A stretch of DNA of 64,000 bases, taken from Onishia taeanensis. GTDB taxonomy: Bacteria > Pseudomonadota > Gammaproteobacteria > Pseudomonadales > Halomonadaceae. The notes beneath the pieces were generated by a model that ran no database searches, was not told the DNA's origin, and worked only from the letters and a program-made list of their open reading frames with translations. Below, in pieces: positions 39,519 through 51,336 of this stretch (position 1 is the first letter of the stretch; every line of letters begins with the position of its first letter). The position numbers and the translations under genes were made by a program. The DNA is taken from positions 310,001 to 374,000 of the forward strand of contig NZ_FNCI01000001.1 of NCBI RefSeq assembly GCF_900100755.1. Reading direction: 5' to 3'.

Positions 39519-39981
39519 ACAGACGCAGGTCGCCTTCGGCGAGGCCCTGGGGTTGGCTCTCAAGGGCCGTGGGCAGGTGCATCTGGAAGGTGAGCTGGGT
39601 GCCGGCAAGACGACTTTGACGCGTGGCGTACTGCGTGCATACGGCCATCAGGGAGCCGTCAAGAGCCCGACTTATACCCTTGTCGAACCCTATGAGCTCG
39701 GCGACGTCCATATACAGCACTTCGACCTTTACCGGCTGGGCGATCCCGAAGAGCTCGAATTCATGGGTGCCCGAGATCTCTTGGGCGATGATCAGTTGAG
39801 CCTGATCGAGTGGCCGAGTCGCGGCGCGGGCTGGCTGCCGGCGCCTGATCTGCGCATCCGTCTCGAGGTGTTGCCCGCCGGTCGCAGCGCTTCGCTCGAG
39901 GCCGGCAGTGAGATAGGCCGAGCGGTGCTTGAGCGACTCGCTGATTGGGCCACTAATAAGGATGTTTCGACGACACCATGA
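39481..39981 (+). CDS. tsaE: tRNA t6A biosynthesis ATPase TsaE
   Basis: TsaE is the small ATPase needed by TsaB/TsaD for N6-threonylcarbamoyladenosine in ANN-decoding tRNAs. The 166-residue product has Walker A GELGAGKT (37-44), the VKSPTYTLVEPYE segment with the catalytic Thr, HFDLYRLGDPEELEFMG and the conserved LIEWPSRG. An alternative ATG at 39496 would shorten it by five residues and reduce the overlap with nnr. Its stop overlaps the amidase ATG (ATGA). Confidence 0.95.
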   Translation: MAGQTMHVILPDEQTQVAFGEALGLALKGRGQVHLEGELGAGKTTLTRGVLRAYGHQGAVKSPTYTLVEPYELGDVHIQHFDLYRLGDPEELEFMGARDLLGDDQLSLIEWPSRGAGWLPAPDLRIRLEVLPAGRSASLEAGSEIGRAVLERLADWATNKDVSTTP

Positions 39982-41435
39982 ATGTGATTGCTACCCTTTC
40001 AGGCGTCGGGCGGCGCTACCTGAAGCGCACGGCCAGTACCGCGAAGCGCATCACCAGTAGTGCGCTGCTCCTGGCTGTGGTCTGGTGCGTCCAGACGGGC
40101 TCGGCCTTGGCCGCCGACGTCGACAACATGCGTCTCTGGGCGGCACCCGATCATGCCCGGCTGGTGTTCGATCTGTCCTCGCCGGTCGATGCGAACGTTT
40201 TCACCTTGGAAAACCCCGACCGCCTGGTGATCGATCTTGCTGACAGCAAGCTCCAGACCGACAGCGCGTCGCTGAACCTTGACGGCAGTGCCATCACGTC
40301 GGTGCGCACGGGGGTTCGTGGCGGTAACGACCTGCGCGTGGTGCTGGACCTCGAGCGTCGCGTCGAGCCGCGCCATTTTTCCCTGAGCCCCAACGACCAG
40401 TATGGCAACCGCCTGGTGGTGGATCTCGAGTACCCGGGCGAGAGCGCCGTCAAGGACCCGATCGAGGACATGATTCGCGCTCAGGAGCAGGGCGCCCAGC
40501 AGCCTGAGGCGACGGCTCAGGCCAAGGCCACGCCGCATCCCAAGCGCGACATCATCATCGCGGTGGATGCCGGTCACGGCGGGGAAGATCCGGGCGCGAT
40601 CGGCAGTCGTGGCACACGCGAGAAGGATGTCGTGCTGGATATCGCCCGTTCCCTGAAGCGCATTATCGATGCAACGCCAGGGTTCCGTGCGGTGATGATC
40701 CGCGACGGCGACTATTATGTCGGCCTCAGAGAGCGGACGCGTATCGCCCGCGAACAGAAGGCCGACTTCTTCGTCTCGATTCACGCCGATGCCTTCTCGA
40801 GTGCCAGGCCCAATGGCAGCTCGGTGTTTGCGTTGTCCCAGCGTGGCGCGACGTCCGAGACCGCCAAATGGCTCGCCAACAGCGAGAACCGTGCCGACTT
40901 GATCGGCGGGGTCGACGGCAACCTGTCGCTGCGCGACAAGGACGAAGTCCTGCGTGGCGTGCTGCTCGACCTGACCATGACGGCGACGCTCAATGACTCC
41001 CTGTCCATCGGGGGCCAGGTGCTCGATCGCCTCAAACAGGTCAATCCTCTGCATAAGCCCCGGGTCGAGCAGGCGGGTTTCGTGGTGCTGAAGTCGCCGG
41101 ATATCCCGTCGCTATTGGTCGAAACGGGCTTCATCTCGAACCCTCAGGAAGAGCGCCGATTGAGTGACGCTTCGCACCAACGCAAGCTGGCGCAGGCCGT
41201 CTTCTCCGGGATCGAGGCGCACTTCACCCGTAACCCGCCACCGGGCAGCCTGCTGGCCTGGCAACGCGACCAGGGGCGGGGGCAGGCCAGTAACGAGTAC
41301 CGCATCCAGCCCGGCGATACCCTCTCGGAAATCGCCGCCCGCCATCAGGTGCCGGTTGCCATGCTCAAGCAGGTCAACCAGATCGACGGCGATAATATCC
41401 GGGTGGGCCAGGTGCTGCGCATTCCGCGTTCATGA
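39978..41435 (+). CDS. amiC: N-acetylmuramoyl-L-alanine amidase (AmiC/AmiB type)
   Basis: This periplasmic amidase cuts septal peptidoglycan during daughter-cell separation. The 485-residue product has a long signal region ending SALA (about residue 37) and an AMIN domain (about 40-150). The Amidase_3 catalytic domain (about 190-410) has DAGHGGEDPGAIGSRGTREK and SIHADAFSS, which supply zinc ligands. A C-terminal LysM repeat (EYRIQPGDTLSEIAARHQ) binds peptidoglycan. The LysM makes it closer to AmiB of E. coli; the amiC symbol is used loosely. It sits between tsaE and mutL as in many relatives. Confidence 0.92.
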   Translation: MNVIATLSGVGRRYLKRTASTAKRITSSALLLAVVWCVQTGSALAADVDNMRLWAAPDHARLVFDLSSPVDANVFTLENPDRLVIDLADSKLQTDSASLNLDGSAITSVRTGVRGGNDLRVVLDLERRVEPRHFSLSPNDQYGNRLVVDLEYPGESAVKDPIEDMIRAQEQGAQQPEATAQAKATPHPKRDIIIAVDAGHGGEDPGAIGSRGTREKDVVLDIARSLKRIIDATPGFRAVMIRDGDYYVGLRERTRIAREQKADFFVSIHADAFSSARPNGSSVFALSQRGATSETAKWLANSENRADLIGGVDGNLSLRDKDEVLRGVLLDLTMTATLNDSLSIGGQVLDRLKQVNPLHKPRVEQAGFVVLKSPDIPSLLVETGFISNPQEERRLSDASHQRKLAQAVFSGIEAHFTRNPPPGSLLAWQRDQGRGQASNEYRIQPGDTLSEIAARHQVPVAMLKQVNQIDGDNIRVGQVLRIPRS

Positions 41436-41464
41436 GGCGCCAGGTGGCGGTGCAAGGCGACCCT

Positions 41465-41512
41465 TTCCAGATATTCCAGATACTGAAAGACATGTACTAA
41501 AAGACATGTACT
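41465..41512 (+). repeat. Short tandem repeats in the amidase-mutL gap
   Basis: TTCCAGATA occurs twice in direct tandem (41465-41482). Immediately afterwards AAAGACATGTACT occurs twice with a 14-base period (41486-41498 and 41500-41512). A third, degraded GTACTGAAG follows. They lie just before the mutL ribosome binding site. Confidence 0.85.
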
Positions 41513-41536
41513 GAATATGCGTACTGAAGAGAGGCT

Positions 41537-43519
41537 ATGACAGACAGGCATGCCATCCAGGTGCTCGATCCGCGCCTGGCCAACCAGATTTCCGCCGGTG
41601 AGGTGGTCGAGCGCCCGGCTTCGGTGATCAAGGAGCTCGTCGAGAACGCCATCGATGCCGGCAGCCGTCGTATCGAACTGGAGCTAGAGGCGGGCGGCGC
41701 GCGGCTGATCAAGGTGCGCGACGATGGCTCGGGCATCGGCGAGGGTGACTTGCCGCTGGCGCTGGCACGCCATGCGACCAGCAAGATCACCTCGCTCGAT
41801 GACCTGGAAGGGGTGGCGAGCCTGGGGTTTCGCGGCGAGGCGCTGGCGTCGATCAGCGCGGTGTCGCGGCTGGAGCTGACCTCGAACGTCACCGACGATC
41901 CGCGCGAGGGCTGGCGGGTCGTGGCCGAGGGGCGGCGCATGGAGCCTCGGGTTACGCCGGCGCCGCATCCTCGCGGTACCTCGGTCATCGTCCGCGACCT
42001 GTTCTTCAACACCCCGGCGCGGCGCAAGTTCCTGCGCACCGAAAAGACCGAGTTCGGGCACGTGGAAGAAAGTTTCCGCCGCCTGGCCCTGTCGCGCTTC
42101 GACATTGGCTGGACGCTGCGGCATAACCAGAAGACCCTGCATCAGCTTCGCCCCGGCGATGACGGGGCGTCACGGGAGCGTCGCATCGGCGCGCTGCTTG
42201 GCAACAAGTTCCTGGAAAACGCCCTGCATCTGGATATTGAGGCCAGCGGCCTGCGGCTGTGGGGCTGGGTGGGGCTGCCAACGCATTCCCGCGCCCAGGC
42301 CGATCAGCAGTATTTTTTCGTCAATGGCCGAGTGGTGCGCGATCGCCTGGTGGCCCACGCGGTTCGTCAGGCTTATCGCGACGTGCTCTTCCACGGTCGC
42401 CACCCGGTGTTCGTGCTCTATCTGGAGCTCGACCCCTCGGTGGTCGATGTCAATGTGCACCCCACCAAGCACGAGGTGCGCTTCCGCGATGGCCGGCTGG
42501 TGCATGATTTCCTGTTCTCGAGCCTGCACCGGGCGCTGGGTGAAGTGCGCCCCAACAGCGATGCCGCCGGTGCCGATGAAGCGGCGACAGAGACAGGCGC
42601 TGCGTCGGCAGTGGGCACTGAGAACGGCGCCCTGGGAGCCCCTCAGGCGGGCCCAGGGGAAGGCGCGGCGAGCGGGCCTGGTGATGCCGGCCGTTGGCAG
42701 CAGCAGCCCATGGCGCTGCGCCCATCAAGCGACGAGCGCCACCCCGGCGCCAACAAGGTGCGCGAGTTCATGGCGGGCTACCACGCCCTGCACCCGGATC
42801 ACGAAGAGAGCCTCTTGACCCCGCAGACCACGCCGCCGGGCGGCGTGGCCGCCGGTACGGCACTCGCCGAGCGAGAAGAGGCCAAGGCCTCGCGAGCGCC
42901 GGCACCGCCGATGCCCGACGACGATGCCACCCAGGCGCCGCCCATGGGCTATGCCGTGGCTCAACTTCACGGCGTTTATATTCTCTCTCAGACCGAGCGG
43001 GGCATGGTGGTCGTGGACATGCATGCGGCCCATGAGCGCATCACCTATGAGCGCATGAAGACGCAGGTGCACGGCGATGCCATCGAGGCGCAGCCGCTGC
43101 TGGTGCCGGTCTCGCTGGCGGCGAGTCCCGCCGAGGTGGCCACCGCGGAATCGGAGCGTGAGGCCTTTGCGCGGCTGGGCGTGGAACTGGACGTTGCTGG
43201 CCCCGAGACGCTGCTGGTGCGCCAGGTGCCGACCCTGCTCGCCGATGCCGATGTCGAGCCGCTGATTCGCGACATGCTGGGCGATCTCGAGCGCTACGGC
43301 CGTTCGGATCGCCTCGAGGCCCATATCAACGAGCTGCTCTCGACCATGGCCTGCCATGGCAGCGTGCGCGCCAACCGGCGGCTGTCGATCGCCGAAATGA
43401 ACGCCCTGCTGCGAGACATGGAGCGCACCGAGCGCAGCGGTCAGTGCAATCACGGTCGCCCGACCTGGTTCGAAATGTCGATGCACGAGCTCGACAAGCG
43501 TTTCCTGCGGGGGCAATGA
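41537..43519 (+). CDS. mutL: DNA mismatch repair protein MutL
   Basis: MutL is the GHKL-ATPase matchmaker of mismatch repair. The 660-residue product has the ATPase motifs [19 protein letters not shown] and [11 protein letters not shown] in the first 110 residues. A disordered linker spans about 340-470, and a dimerisation/endonuclease domain follows. The latter carries [12 protein letters not shown] (Asp494 to Glu505), which fits the metal-binding endonuclease motif D-Q-H-A-x2-E-x4-E except for Met in place of Gln, plus ACHGSVRA and CNHGRPTW. E. coli MutL lacks this motif. A GAGAGG ribosome binding site precedes the ATG. The stop overlaps miaA. Confidence 0.97.
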   Translation: MTDRHAIQVLDPRLANQISAGEVVERPASVIKELVENAIDAGSRRIELELEAGGARLIKVRDDGSGIGEGDLPLALARHATSKITSLDDLEGVASLGFRGEALASISAVSRLELTSNVTDDPREGWRVVAEGRRMEPRVTPAPHPRGTSVIVRDLFFNTPARRKFLRTEKTEFGHVEESFRRLALSRFDIGWTLRHNQKTLHQLRPGDDGASRERRIGALLGNKFLENALHLDIEASGLRLWGWVGLPTHSRAQADQQYFFVNGRVVRDRLVAHAVRQAYRDVLFHGRHPVFVLYLELDPSVVDVNVHPTKHEVRFRDGRLVHDFLFSSLHRALGEVRPNSDAAGADEAATETGAASAVGTENGALGAPQAGPGEGAASGPGDAGRWQQQPMALRPSSDERHPGANKVREFMAGYHALHPDHEESLLTPQTTPPGGVAAGTALAEREEAKASRAPAPPMPDDDATQAPPMGYAVAQLHGVYILSQTERGMVVVDMHAAHERITYERMKTQVHGDAIEAQPLLVPVSLAASPAEVATAESEREAFARLGVELDVAGPETLLVRQVPTLLADADVEPLIRDMLGDLERYGRSDRLEAHINELLSTMACHGSVRANRRLSIAEMNALLRDMERTERSGQCNHGRPTWFEMSMHELDKRFLRGQ

Positions 43520-44481
43520 TGAGCGCCATGACACCGGCCGGCGAGGTGGACAACCGCCCGCTGGCGATTCTGCTGATGGGCCCCACCGCCGCCGGCAAGA
43601 CCGATCTCGCCATCGAGTTGCACGAGCGCCTGGGCTGCGAGCTGATCAGCGTCGATTCGGCGATGGTCTATCGTGGCATGGATATCGGCACCGCCAAGCC
43701 CTGCGCCGAGGAACTCGCTCGCGCGCCGCATCGGTTGATCGATATTCGTGACCCGGCCGATCCCTATTCGGCGGAGGATTTTCGCCAGGATGCCCTGCGC
43801 GAAATGGCCGCCATCAGCGCGGCCGGCAGTATCCCGCTGCTGGTCGGCGGCACCATGATGTATTACAAGCATCTAACCGAGGGGGTGGCCAACCTGCCGA
43901 GCAGCGACCCCGAGGTGCGCGCCGGCATCGAGGCACTGGCCGCCGAGGGTGGGCTTGCCGCCGTGCATGCGGCGCTCGCCGAGGTGGACCCGGCATCGGC
44001 GCAGCGCATCCATGTCAACGATCCCCAGCGGCTGATGCGGGCGCTGGAGGTGCAGCGCATCAGCGGTCGTGCGATGACGGAGCTCTGGGATGAGCAGCGT
44101 CGTGAAACCTTTCCCTACCGTACGTTGTCAATCGCCGTGGCGCCCGGCGATCGTGCCGTGCTCCATGCCCGCATCGCCGAGCGTTTCGATGCCATGCTGG
44201 CGGGCGATTTTCTCAACGAGGTTGCTGCCCTGCGCGAGCGGGGCGACCTGCACCCGGGGCTGCCGTCGATGAAAAGCGTCGGCTACCGGCAGGCCTGGGA
44301 GCATCTGGACGGTTGCTACGGCTGGGACGCGTTTCGCGAGCGAGGTGTGATTGCCACCCGTCAGTTGGCCAAGCGTCAGCTGACTTGGCTGCGCCGCTGG
44401 CCCGACCTGCATTGGGTCGATAGCCAGGGCGCCGACCCGCTCGAAGAGGTTCTGAATCTCGTGCGCCAGTGCAGGACATAG
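43516..44481 (+). CDS. miaA: tRNA dimethylallyltransferase MiaA
   Basis: MiaA transfers a dimethylallyl group to A37 of tRNAs reading UNN codons. The 321-residue product has the P-loop [16 protein letters not shown] near residue 20, [34 protein letters not shown] and the [13 protein letters not shown] segment, all diagnostic. Two adjacent ATG codons (43516 and 43519) overlap the mutL stop, so translation is probably coupled. hfq follows after 127 bases. Confidence 0.97.
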   Translation: MMSAMTPAGEVDNRPLAILLMGPTAAGKTDLAIELHERLGCELISVDSAMVYRGMDIGTAKPCAEELARAPHRLIDIRDPADPYSAEDFRQDALREMAAISAAGSIPLLVGGTMMYYKHLTEGVANLPSSDPEVRAGIEALAAEGGLAAVHAALAEVDPASAQRIHVNDPQRLMRALEVQRISGRAMTELWDEQRRETFPYRTLSIAVAPGDRAVLHARIAERFDAMLAGDFLNEVAALRERGDLHPGLPSMKSVGYRQAWEHLDGCYGWDAFRERGVIATRQLAKRQLTWLRRWPDLHWVDSQGADPLEEVLNLVRQCRT

Positions 44482-44502
44482 CGTAAGATAGACGGTTGGA
44501 TT

Positions 44503-44521
44503 GGTTCGCACTTTTCGAACC
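44503..44521 (+). promoter_or_regulatory. GGTTCG/CGAACC dyad upstream of hfq
   Basis: A 6-bp dyad, GGTTCG and CGAACC with a seven-base centre, lies about 90 bases upstream of the hfq ATG in the miaA-hfq gap. It may be a leader stem-loop or operator. No T-run follows and no convincing promoter was identified here. Confidence 0.35.
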
Positions 44522-44608
44522 GCACACTATCCGTGCCGAGGAACGGCAAACGCCGTGCCGAAGCCGATAAAAATGACATCAGTTAAGAGACAGATTAGGG
44601 AGAGCAAA

Positions 44609-44854
44609 ATGTCCAAGGGGCAATCCCTCCAAGACCCGTACCTGAATATTCTGCGCAAGGAGCGCATTCCGGTATCGATCTTTTTGGTCAACGGTATCAA
44701 GCTGCAGGGACAGATCGAGTCCTTCGATCAGTTTGTGATCCTGCTGCGCAATACCGTTAGCCAGATGGTATACAAGCACGCAATCTCGACGGTCGTGCCG
44801 TCGCGCAACGTGCGCCTGCCCGCCCAAGATACTGCGGTGGCCCAGGAAAGCTGA
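44609..44854 (+). CDS. hfq: RNA chaperone Hfq
   Basis: Hfq is a hexameric Sm-like protein that pairs small RNAs with mRNAs. The 81-residue product contains the whole Hfq core: [20 protein letters not shown], then [20 protein letters not shown], then [20 protein letters not shown], followed by a short C-terminal tail. The tail is much shorter than in E. coli and close to the Pseudomonas length. The ATG follows AGGGAGAG. The miaA-hfq-hflX order is the classic one. Confidence 0.99.
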   Translation: MSKGQSLQDPYLNILRKERIPVSIFLVNGIKLQGQIESFDQFVILLRNTVSQMVYKHAISTVVPSRNVRLPAQDTAVAQES

Positions 44855-44868
44855 TCACGAGGTATTGA

Positions 44869-46185
44869 TTGTTTTTCGAACGTCCCGACGCCGGAGAGAC
44901 GGCGATCCTCGTCCATGTAGACTTCCAGGACGAGAAGGAGCGCGAAGACCCGGGAGAATTTCTCGAGCTTGTGCGCTCCGCTGGCGCCGAGCCGGCTACC
45001 CTGATGCAGGGCAGCCGGAGTCGGCCTGATTCCCGCACCTTCATCGGTAGTGGCAAGCTCGAGGAGCTCAAGGAGCTACGCGAGATTCACCACGCCGAAC
45101 TGGTGATCTTCAACCATGCTTTGAGCCCTTCCCAGCAGCGCAATGTCGAGCAGGCATTGAAGTGCCGGGTGCTCGATCGTACTGGGCTGATTCTCGATAT
45201 CTTCGCCCAGCGCGCGCGCACTCATGAAGGCAAGCTGCAGGTCGAGCTGGCCCAGCTCGAGTACATGTCCACGCGCCTGGTGCGCGGCTGGACCCACCTC
45301 GAGCGCCAGAAGGGCGGTATCGGTCTGCGCGGGCCGGGTGAAACCCAGCTCGAGACCGACCGTCGCCTGCTGCGCGGGCGTATCAAGTCGATCCATAAAC
45401 GGCTCGACAAGGTGCGCTCCCAGCGCGAGCAGAATCGCCGCGCGCGCGCCAGGGCAGAGATCCCCAGCGTTTCCCTGGTGGGCTACACCAACGCCGGTAA
45501 GTCCACGCTGTTCAATAGCGTGACCGAGTCCAGCGTCTATGCGGCCGACCAGCTCTTCGCCACGCTCGACCCGACCCTGCGCCGGCTCGAGATCGACGAT
45601 GTGGGGCCGGTGGTGCTCGCCGATACCGTTGGCTTCATCCGCCACCTGCCGCACAAGCTGGTCGAAGCCTTTCGTGCCACCCTGCAGGAGGCCGCCGAGG
45701 CCAGCCTGCTGGTGCATGTGATCGATGCCGCCGACCCGGACCGTGAACTCAACGTGTCCCAGGTCGAAGAAGTGCTCGAGGAAATCGGTGCCGACGAGGT
45801 GCCGTGCCTGAAGGTGATGAACAAGATCGACCTGTTCGACAGCGCACCCCGCATCGAGCGCGACGGCGAGGGGCGTCCGATATCGGTCTGGGTCTCGGCG
45901 CAGAAGGGCCTGGGGCTCGATCTGTTGCAGCAGGCGCTTTCCGAGTGTCTCGCCGAGGACGTGCTGGATACCTCTCTGGCGCTCTCGCCAGAACAAGGCA
46001 AGCTGCGTGCCGGCCTGCATGAGCTGGGTGCCGTGCGCGAGGAGCATTTCGATGAGCAGGGGCGCTCGCTGCTCGATATCCGCCTCCCCAGGCGCGAATT
46101 CATGCAGCTGATGGCCCGCCTCGGCGAGAAAGCCGATGCCTATCTGCCTCCCGAAGAGCAGGAAAAGCCGGTCTGGGAGCCTTGA
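44869..46185 (+). CDS. hflX: Ribosome-associated GTPase HflX
   Basis: HflX splits or rescues stalled 70S ribosomes, especially under stress. The 438-residue product has the N-terminal HflX domain (SRPDSRTFIGSGKLEELKEL; FNHALSPSQQRNVEQAL) and a GGIGLRGPGETQLETDRRLL linker. The G-domain starts at G1 GYTNAGKST (205-213), then has DTVGFIRHLPH and NKIDLFD. The reading begins at a TTG codon (44869) after a GAGG ribosome binding site; no ATG gives the conserved N-terminus. It lies 14 bases after hfq. Confidence 0.95.
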   Translation: MFFERPDAGETAILVHVDFQDEKEREDPGEFLELVRSAGAEPATLMQGSRSRPDSRTFIGSGKLEELKELREIHHAELVIFNHALSPSQQRNVEQALKCRVLDRTGLILDIFAQRARTHEGKLQVELAQLEYMSTRLVRGWTHLERQKGGIGLRGPGETQLETDRRLLRGRIKSIHKRLDKVRSQREQNRRARARAEIPSVSLVGYTNAGKSTLFNSVTESSVYAADQLFATLDPTLRRLEIDDVGPVVLADTVGFIRHLPHKLVEAFRATLQEAAEASLLVHVIDAADPDRELNVSQVEEVLEEIGADEVPCLKVMNKIDLFDSAPRIERDGEGRPISVWVSAQKGLGLDLLQQALSECLAEDVLDTSLALSPEQGKLRAGLHELGAVREEHFDEQGRSLLDIRLPRREFMQLMARLGEKADAYLPPEEQEKPVWEP

Positions 46186-46285
46186 GGGTTTTCTGATACC
46201 CGCCATTGAGGGCAAGATGGCGGTTTGACGCTGCCGGCAGGATGGCCGGGGCACCGAACAGGACATGACGATCCCATCGCATGTC

Positions 46286-46311
46286 GGGTCGAGGCGTGAA
46301 CGCCTCGACCC
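46286..46311 (+). other. 12-bp perfect hairpin in the hflK leader
   Basis: GGGTCGAGGCGT (46286-46297) pairs perfectly with ACGCCTCGACCC (46300-46311), with a minimal loop. It sits about 32 bases upstream of the hflK ATG. There is no T-run, so it looks like a stable 5'-leader or processing stem rather than a terminator. Confidence 0.7.
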
Positions 46312-46343
46312 TCGACGCAGTCAACGCAGAGTGGAGAATACGT

Positions 46344-47579
46344 ATGGCTTGGAATGAGCCTGGTGGCGGCAAGCAGCATGACCCCTGGAGTGGGGGCGGC
46401 CGACGCGGCGGTAATGGCGGCGGCAATAATGGTGGTGGGGGCAACAATCAGGGGCCTCCCGACCTCGATGAAGCCCTGAAGAAATTCCAGGACAAGATCA
46501 ATAGCCTGCTCGGCGGCCGCGGCAAGCGCAGCGGTGGCGGCGGTGGCAAGCCAGGTGGCGGTCGTCGTAACACCTTCGCTCTGCCTGGGCTTCTGATCGT
46601 GATCGCGTTGGCCGTATGGGCAGCCTCCGGGTTCTATCTGGTCGACCAGTCCGAGCGTGGCGTGGTGCTGCGTTTCGGCAAGTTCCAGGAGATCGTCACT
46701 CCCGGTCTGCACTGGAATCCGCCGCTGGTGGATGACGTGCGCATGGTCAACGTGACCCGCGTGCGTTCACTGACTCAGACCCAGTCGATGCTGACCGAGG
46801 ACGAGAACATCGTCTCTGTCGAGATCTCGGCCCAGTATCAAGTCGCCAATCCGCGCGACTTCGTGCTCAATGTCCGCAACCCCGAGGTGAGCCTCGAGAA
46901 TGCGTTGGATTCCGCTCTGCGCCATGTGGTTGGCGGCACCGAGATGATCGATATCCTGACCTCCGGTCGTGAGATTCTCGGCAGTGCGGTAAGCAGCCGT
47001 CTGCAGTCCTACCTGGACAGCTATGGCACCGGTCTGCTCTTGCAGACCATCAACATCGAATCGACTGCGCCGCCCGATGCTGTGCAGGACGCCTTCGATG
47101 ACGTTATCCGTGCTCGCGAGGACCGCCAGCGCACCATCAACGAAGCCATGGCGTATGCCAATGCGATCATTCCCGCCGCTCAGGGTCAGGCGCAGCGCCT
47201 GATCGAACAGGGCCAGGGGTATCGCGAATCGGTCGTAGCCGAGGCGCAAGGTAAGGCCAACCGCTTCAACTCGCTGCTGACCCAGTACGAGGGTGCGCCG
47301 GGCGTGATGCGTGAGCGTCTCTACCTGGATACCATGAGCGAGGTCTTGGGCCGTACCGACAAGGTGCTGGTCGATGCCGAATCGAGCCCGATGATGTACT
47401 TGCCGCTGGATAAACTGCGCTCGAACCAGTCGGGGCAGAACGGCCAGAACAATCAGGATGCCAATGCTCAGGAAGTCGACCCTCAGCTGCTGGATCGCCT
47501 GCGCAGCCAGGGCCAGCAGTCCAATCGCAGTTCAAGTTCCAGCAATAGCACCAGCGGTATCCAGAGGGAGGGCCGGTAA
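46344..47579 (+). CDS. hflK: FtsH-modulating membrane protein HflK
   Basis: HflK and HflC form a large SPFH-family cage around the FtsH protease in the inner membrane. The 411-residue product has a Gly/Asn-rich cytoplasmic N-terminus (PGGGKQHDPWSGGGRRGG), one membrane helix near residues 79-98 (FALPGLLIVIALAVWAASGF), then the SPFH domain starting YLVDQSERGVVLRFGKF. A Gln/Asn/Ser-rich C-terminus follows. I chose the ATG at 46344 (MAWNEPGGG); an upstream ATG at 46281 lies in the leader hairpin. The stop overlaps the hflC start by one base. Confidence 0.96.
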   Translation: MAWNEPGGGKQHDPWSGGGRRGGNGGGNNGGGGNNQGPPDLDEALKKFQDKINSLLGGRGKRSGGGGGKPGGGRRNTFALPGLLIVIALAVWAASGFYLVDQSERGVVLRFGKFQEIVTPGLHWNPPLVDDVRMVNVTRVRSLTQTQSMLTEDENIVSVEISAQYQVANPRDFVLNVRNPEVSLENALDSALRHVVGGTEMIDILTSGREILGSAVSSRLQSYLDSYGTGLLLQTINIESTAPPDAVQDAFDDVIRAREDRQRTINEAMAYANAIIPAAQGQAQRLIEQGQGYRESVVAEAQGKANRFNSLLTQYEGAPGVMRERLYLDTMSEVLGRTDKVLVDAESSPMMYLPLDKLRSNQSGQNGQNNQDANAQEVDPQLLDRLRSQGQQSNRSSSSSNSTSGIQREGR

Positions 47580-48463
47580 TGATCAATAATCGCTCCCTGC
47601 TGATCGTCGGCGGTCTCGCTGCCGTCGCCTGGTTGGCCAGTAATAGCCTGTACATCGTCGATGAAACCGAACGTGCCGTGAAGCTGCGCTTTGGTGAGGT
47701 CGTCGAGGAGAATATTCAGCCTGGCCTGCACGTGAAGGTGCCGATCACCCAAACGGTGCGGACCTTCGATACCCGTGTGCTGACGCTGGATACCGACGCC
47801 AGCCGCTATCTGACACTCGAGCAGAAAGCGGTCATCGTCGACTCCTACGTGAAGTGGCAGGTGGTCAACCCGACCCGCTACTACGAGGCCACTGCCGGTG
47901 ACGAGATGATGGCCGTGCGCCTGATTCAGCCTCGCGTCGACGAGAGCCTACGTAACGAGTTCGGTCGCTTGAACCTGCAGCAGATTATCTCCGAGCGTCG
48001 CGATGACCTGATGACCACGCCGACCGAGGAGCTCGACAAGCTGATGCGCGAAGAGCTGGGTGTGGCGATTCGCGACATTCGCGTCAAGCGTATCGACCTG
48101 CCGGAAGACGTCTCGTCGGCGGTCTATTCGCGCATGCGCTCCGAGCGTGAGCGTCAGGCGCGGGAATGGCGCGCACAGGGTCAGGAAGAGGCCGAGCGTA
48201 TTCGCGCCAATGCCGACCGTCGTCGCCAGGTGCTCTTGGCGCAGGCCCAGTCGCGCTCTGAAACCCTGCGCGGTGAGGGTGATGCCGAGGCCGCTGCGAT
48301 CTACTCGGATGCCTATCAGCAGGACGAGGAGTTCTACTCCTTCTGGCGCAGCCTCGATGCCTATCGCCAGAGCTTCAGCGGCGGTGGAAACATGATGGTG
48401 CTCGACCCGTCGAGCGATTTCTTCCGCTATCTGAAGAGCCCGTCACCGCAAGGCGGGGAATGA
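47579..48463 (+). CDS. hflC: FtsH-modulating membrane protein HflC
   Basis: HflC is the partner of HflK. The 294-residue product has an N-terminal membrane anchor (LLIVGGLAAVAWLASNSLYI), then the SPFH domain beginning VDETERAVKLRFGEVVEEN. It carries the conserved EERADDL-like stretch (here ISERRDDLMTTPTEELDKL) and a long coiled region rich in Arg and Glu. It ends with a VLDPSSDFFRYLKSP tail typical of HflC. The small yjeT-like gene that follows hflC in some relatives is not seen. Confidence 0.96.
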   Translation: MINNRSLLIVGGLAAVAWLASNSLYIVDETERAVKLRFGEVVEENIQPGLHVKVPITQTVRTFDTRVLTLDTDASRYLTLEQKAVIVDSYVKWQVVNPTRYYEATAGDEMMAVRLIQPRVDESLRNEFGRLNLQQIISERRDDLMTTPTEELDKLMREELGVAIRDIRVKRIDLPEDVSSAVYSRMRSERERQAREWRAQGQEEAERIRANADRRRQVLLAQAQSRSETLRGEGDAEAAAIYSDAYQQDEEFYSFWRSLDAYRQSFSGGGNMMVLDPSSDFFRYLKSPSPQGGE

Positions 48464-48468
48464 TAGCG

Positions 48469-48539
48469 CTGGCGTGAAGCCACGCTAGCGTGATCCTGCA
48501 TGCACAGTGCAGTGAGCGGGGCGATCTGTGCCCCGCTCA
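48469..48539 (+). other. Two successive hairpins after hflC
   Basis: A near-perfect stem (GCTGGCGTG with CACGCTAGC, 48470-48489) is followed by a 10-bp stem, TGAGCGGGGC (48513-48522) with GCCCCGCTCA (48530-48539). No T-run follows either. They may protect the 3' end of hflKC mRNA or reduce read-through. Confidence 0.55.
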
Positions 48540-48561
48540 GGGTTCATCACACAGGCAAACG

Positions 48562-48570
48562 TGGTAGAAT
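48562..48570 (+). promoter_or_regulatory. Extended -10 promoter candidate upstream of hisZ
   Basis: TGGTAGAAT matches an extended -10 element (TGn plus TAGAAT). The upstream -35 is weak. Transcription would start near 48577, at the base of a terminator hairpin (48578-48599). Confidence 0.5.
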
Positions 48571-48577
48571 CCCTATA

Positions 48578-48599
48578 CCGGGCGTTGCCCGGTTTTTTT
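48578..48599 (+). terminator. Intrinsic terminator between hflC and hisZ
   Basis: CCGGGC-GTT-GCCCGG is followed directly by TTTTTTT. It is a textbook intrinsic terminator, 115 bases downstream of hflC and about 140 bases upstream of hisZ. Confidence 0.92.
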
Positions 48600-48736
48600 G
48601 TGGGCGTTTCCACGGGGCATGCGACGCCGCTTGCCTGGATCATGCGATCCAAGAGGCGCGGAAGTCGTGGCCTGCATAAGGCTTCGTGATCCCGGTCGAC
48701 GCCCGGATAGGCCATTCAACCTTGGCAGGACAGAAC

Positions 48737-51266
<2,530 letters not shown>

Positions 51267-51301
51267 TCGATTGCGCTTGACCAAGCGCTGATCGAGCGAT
51301 G

Positions 51302-51336
51302 ACACCCTCGCCGGGCTTCCTGGCGGGGGTGTTTGC
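51302..51336 (+). terminator. Intrinsic terminator of purA
   Basis: ACACCCTCGCC (51302-51312) pairs with GGCGGGGGTGT (51322-51332), with one G-T pair, followed by TTGCGTTT. It starts 36 bases after the purA stop. Confidence 0.8.
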
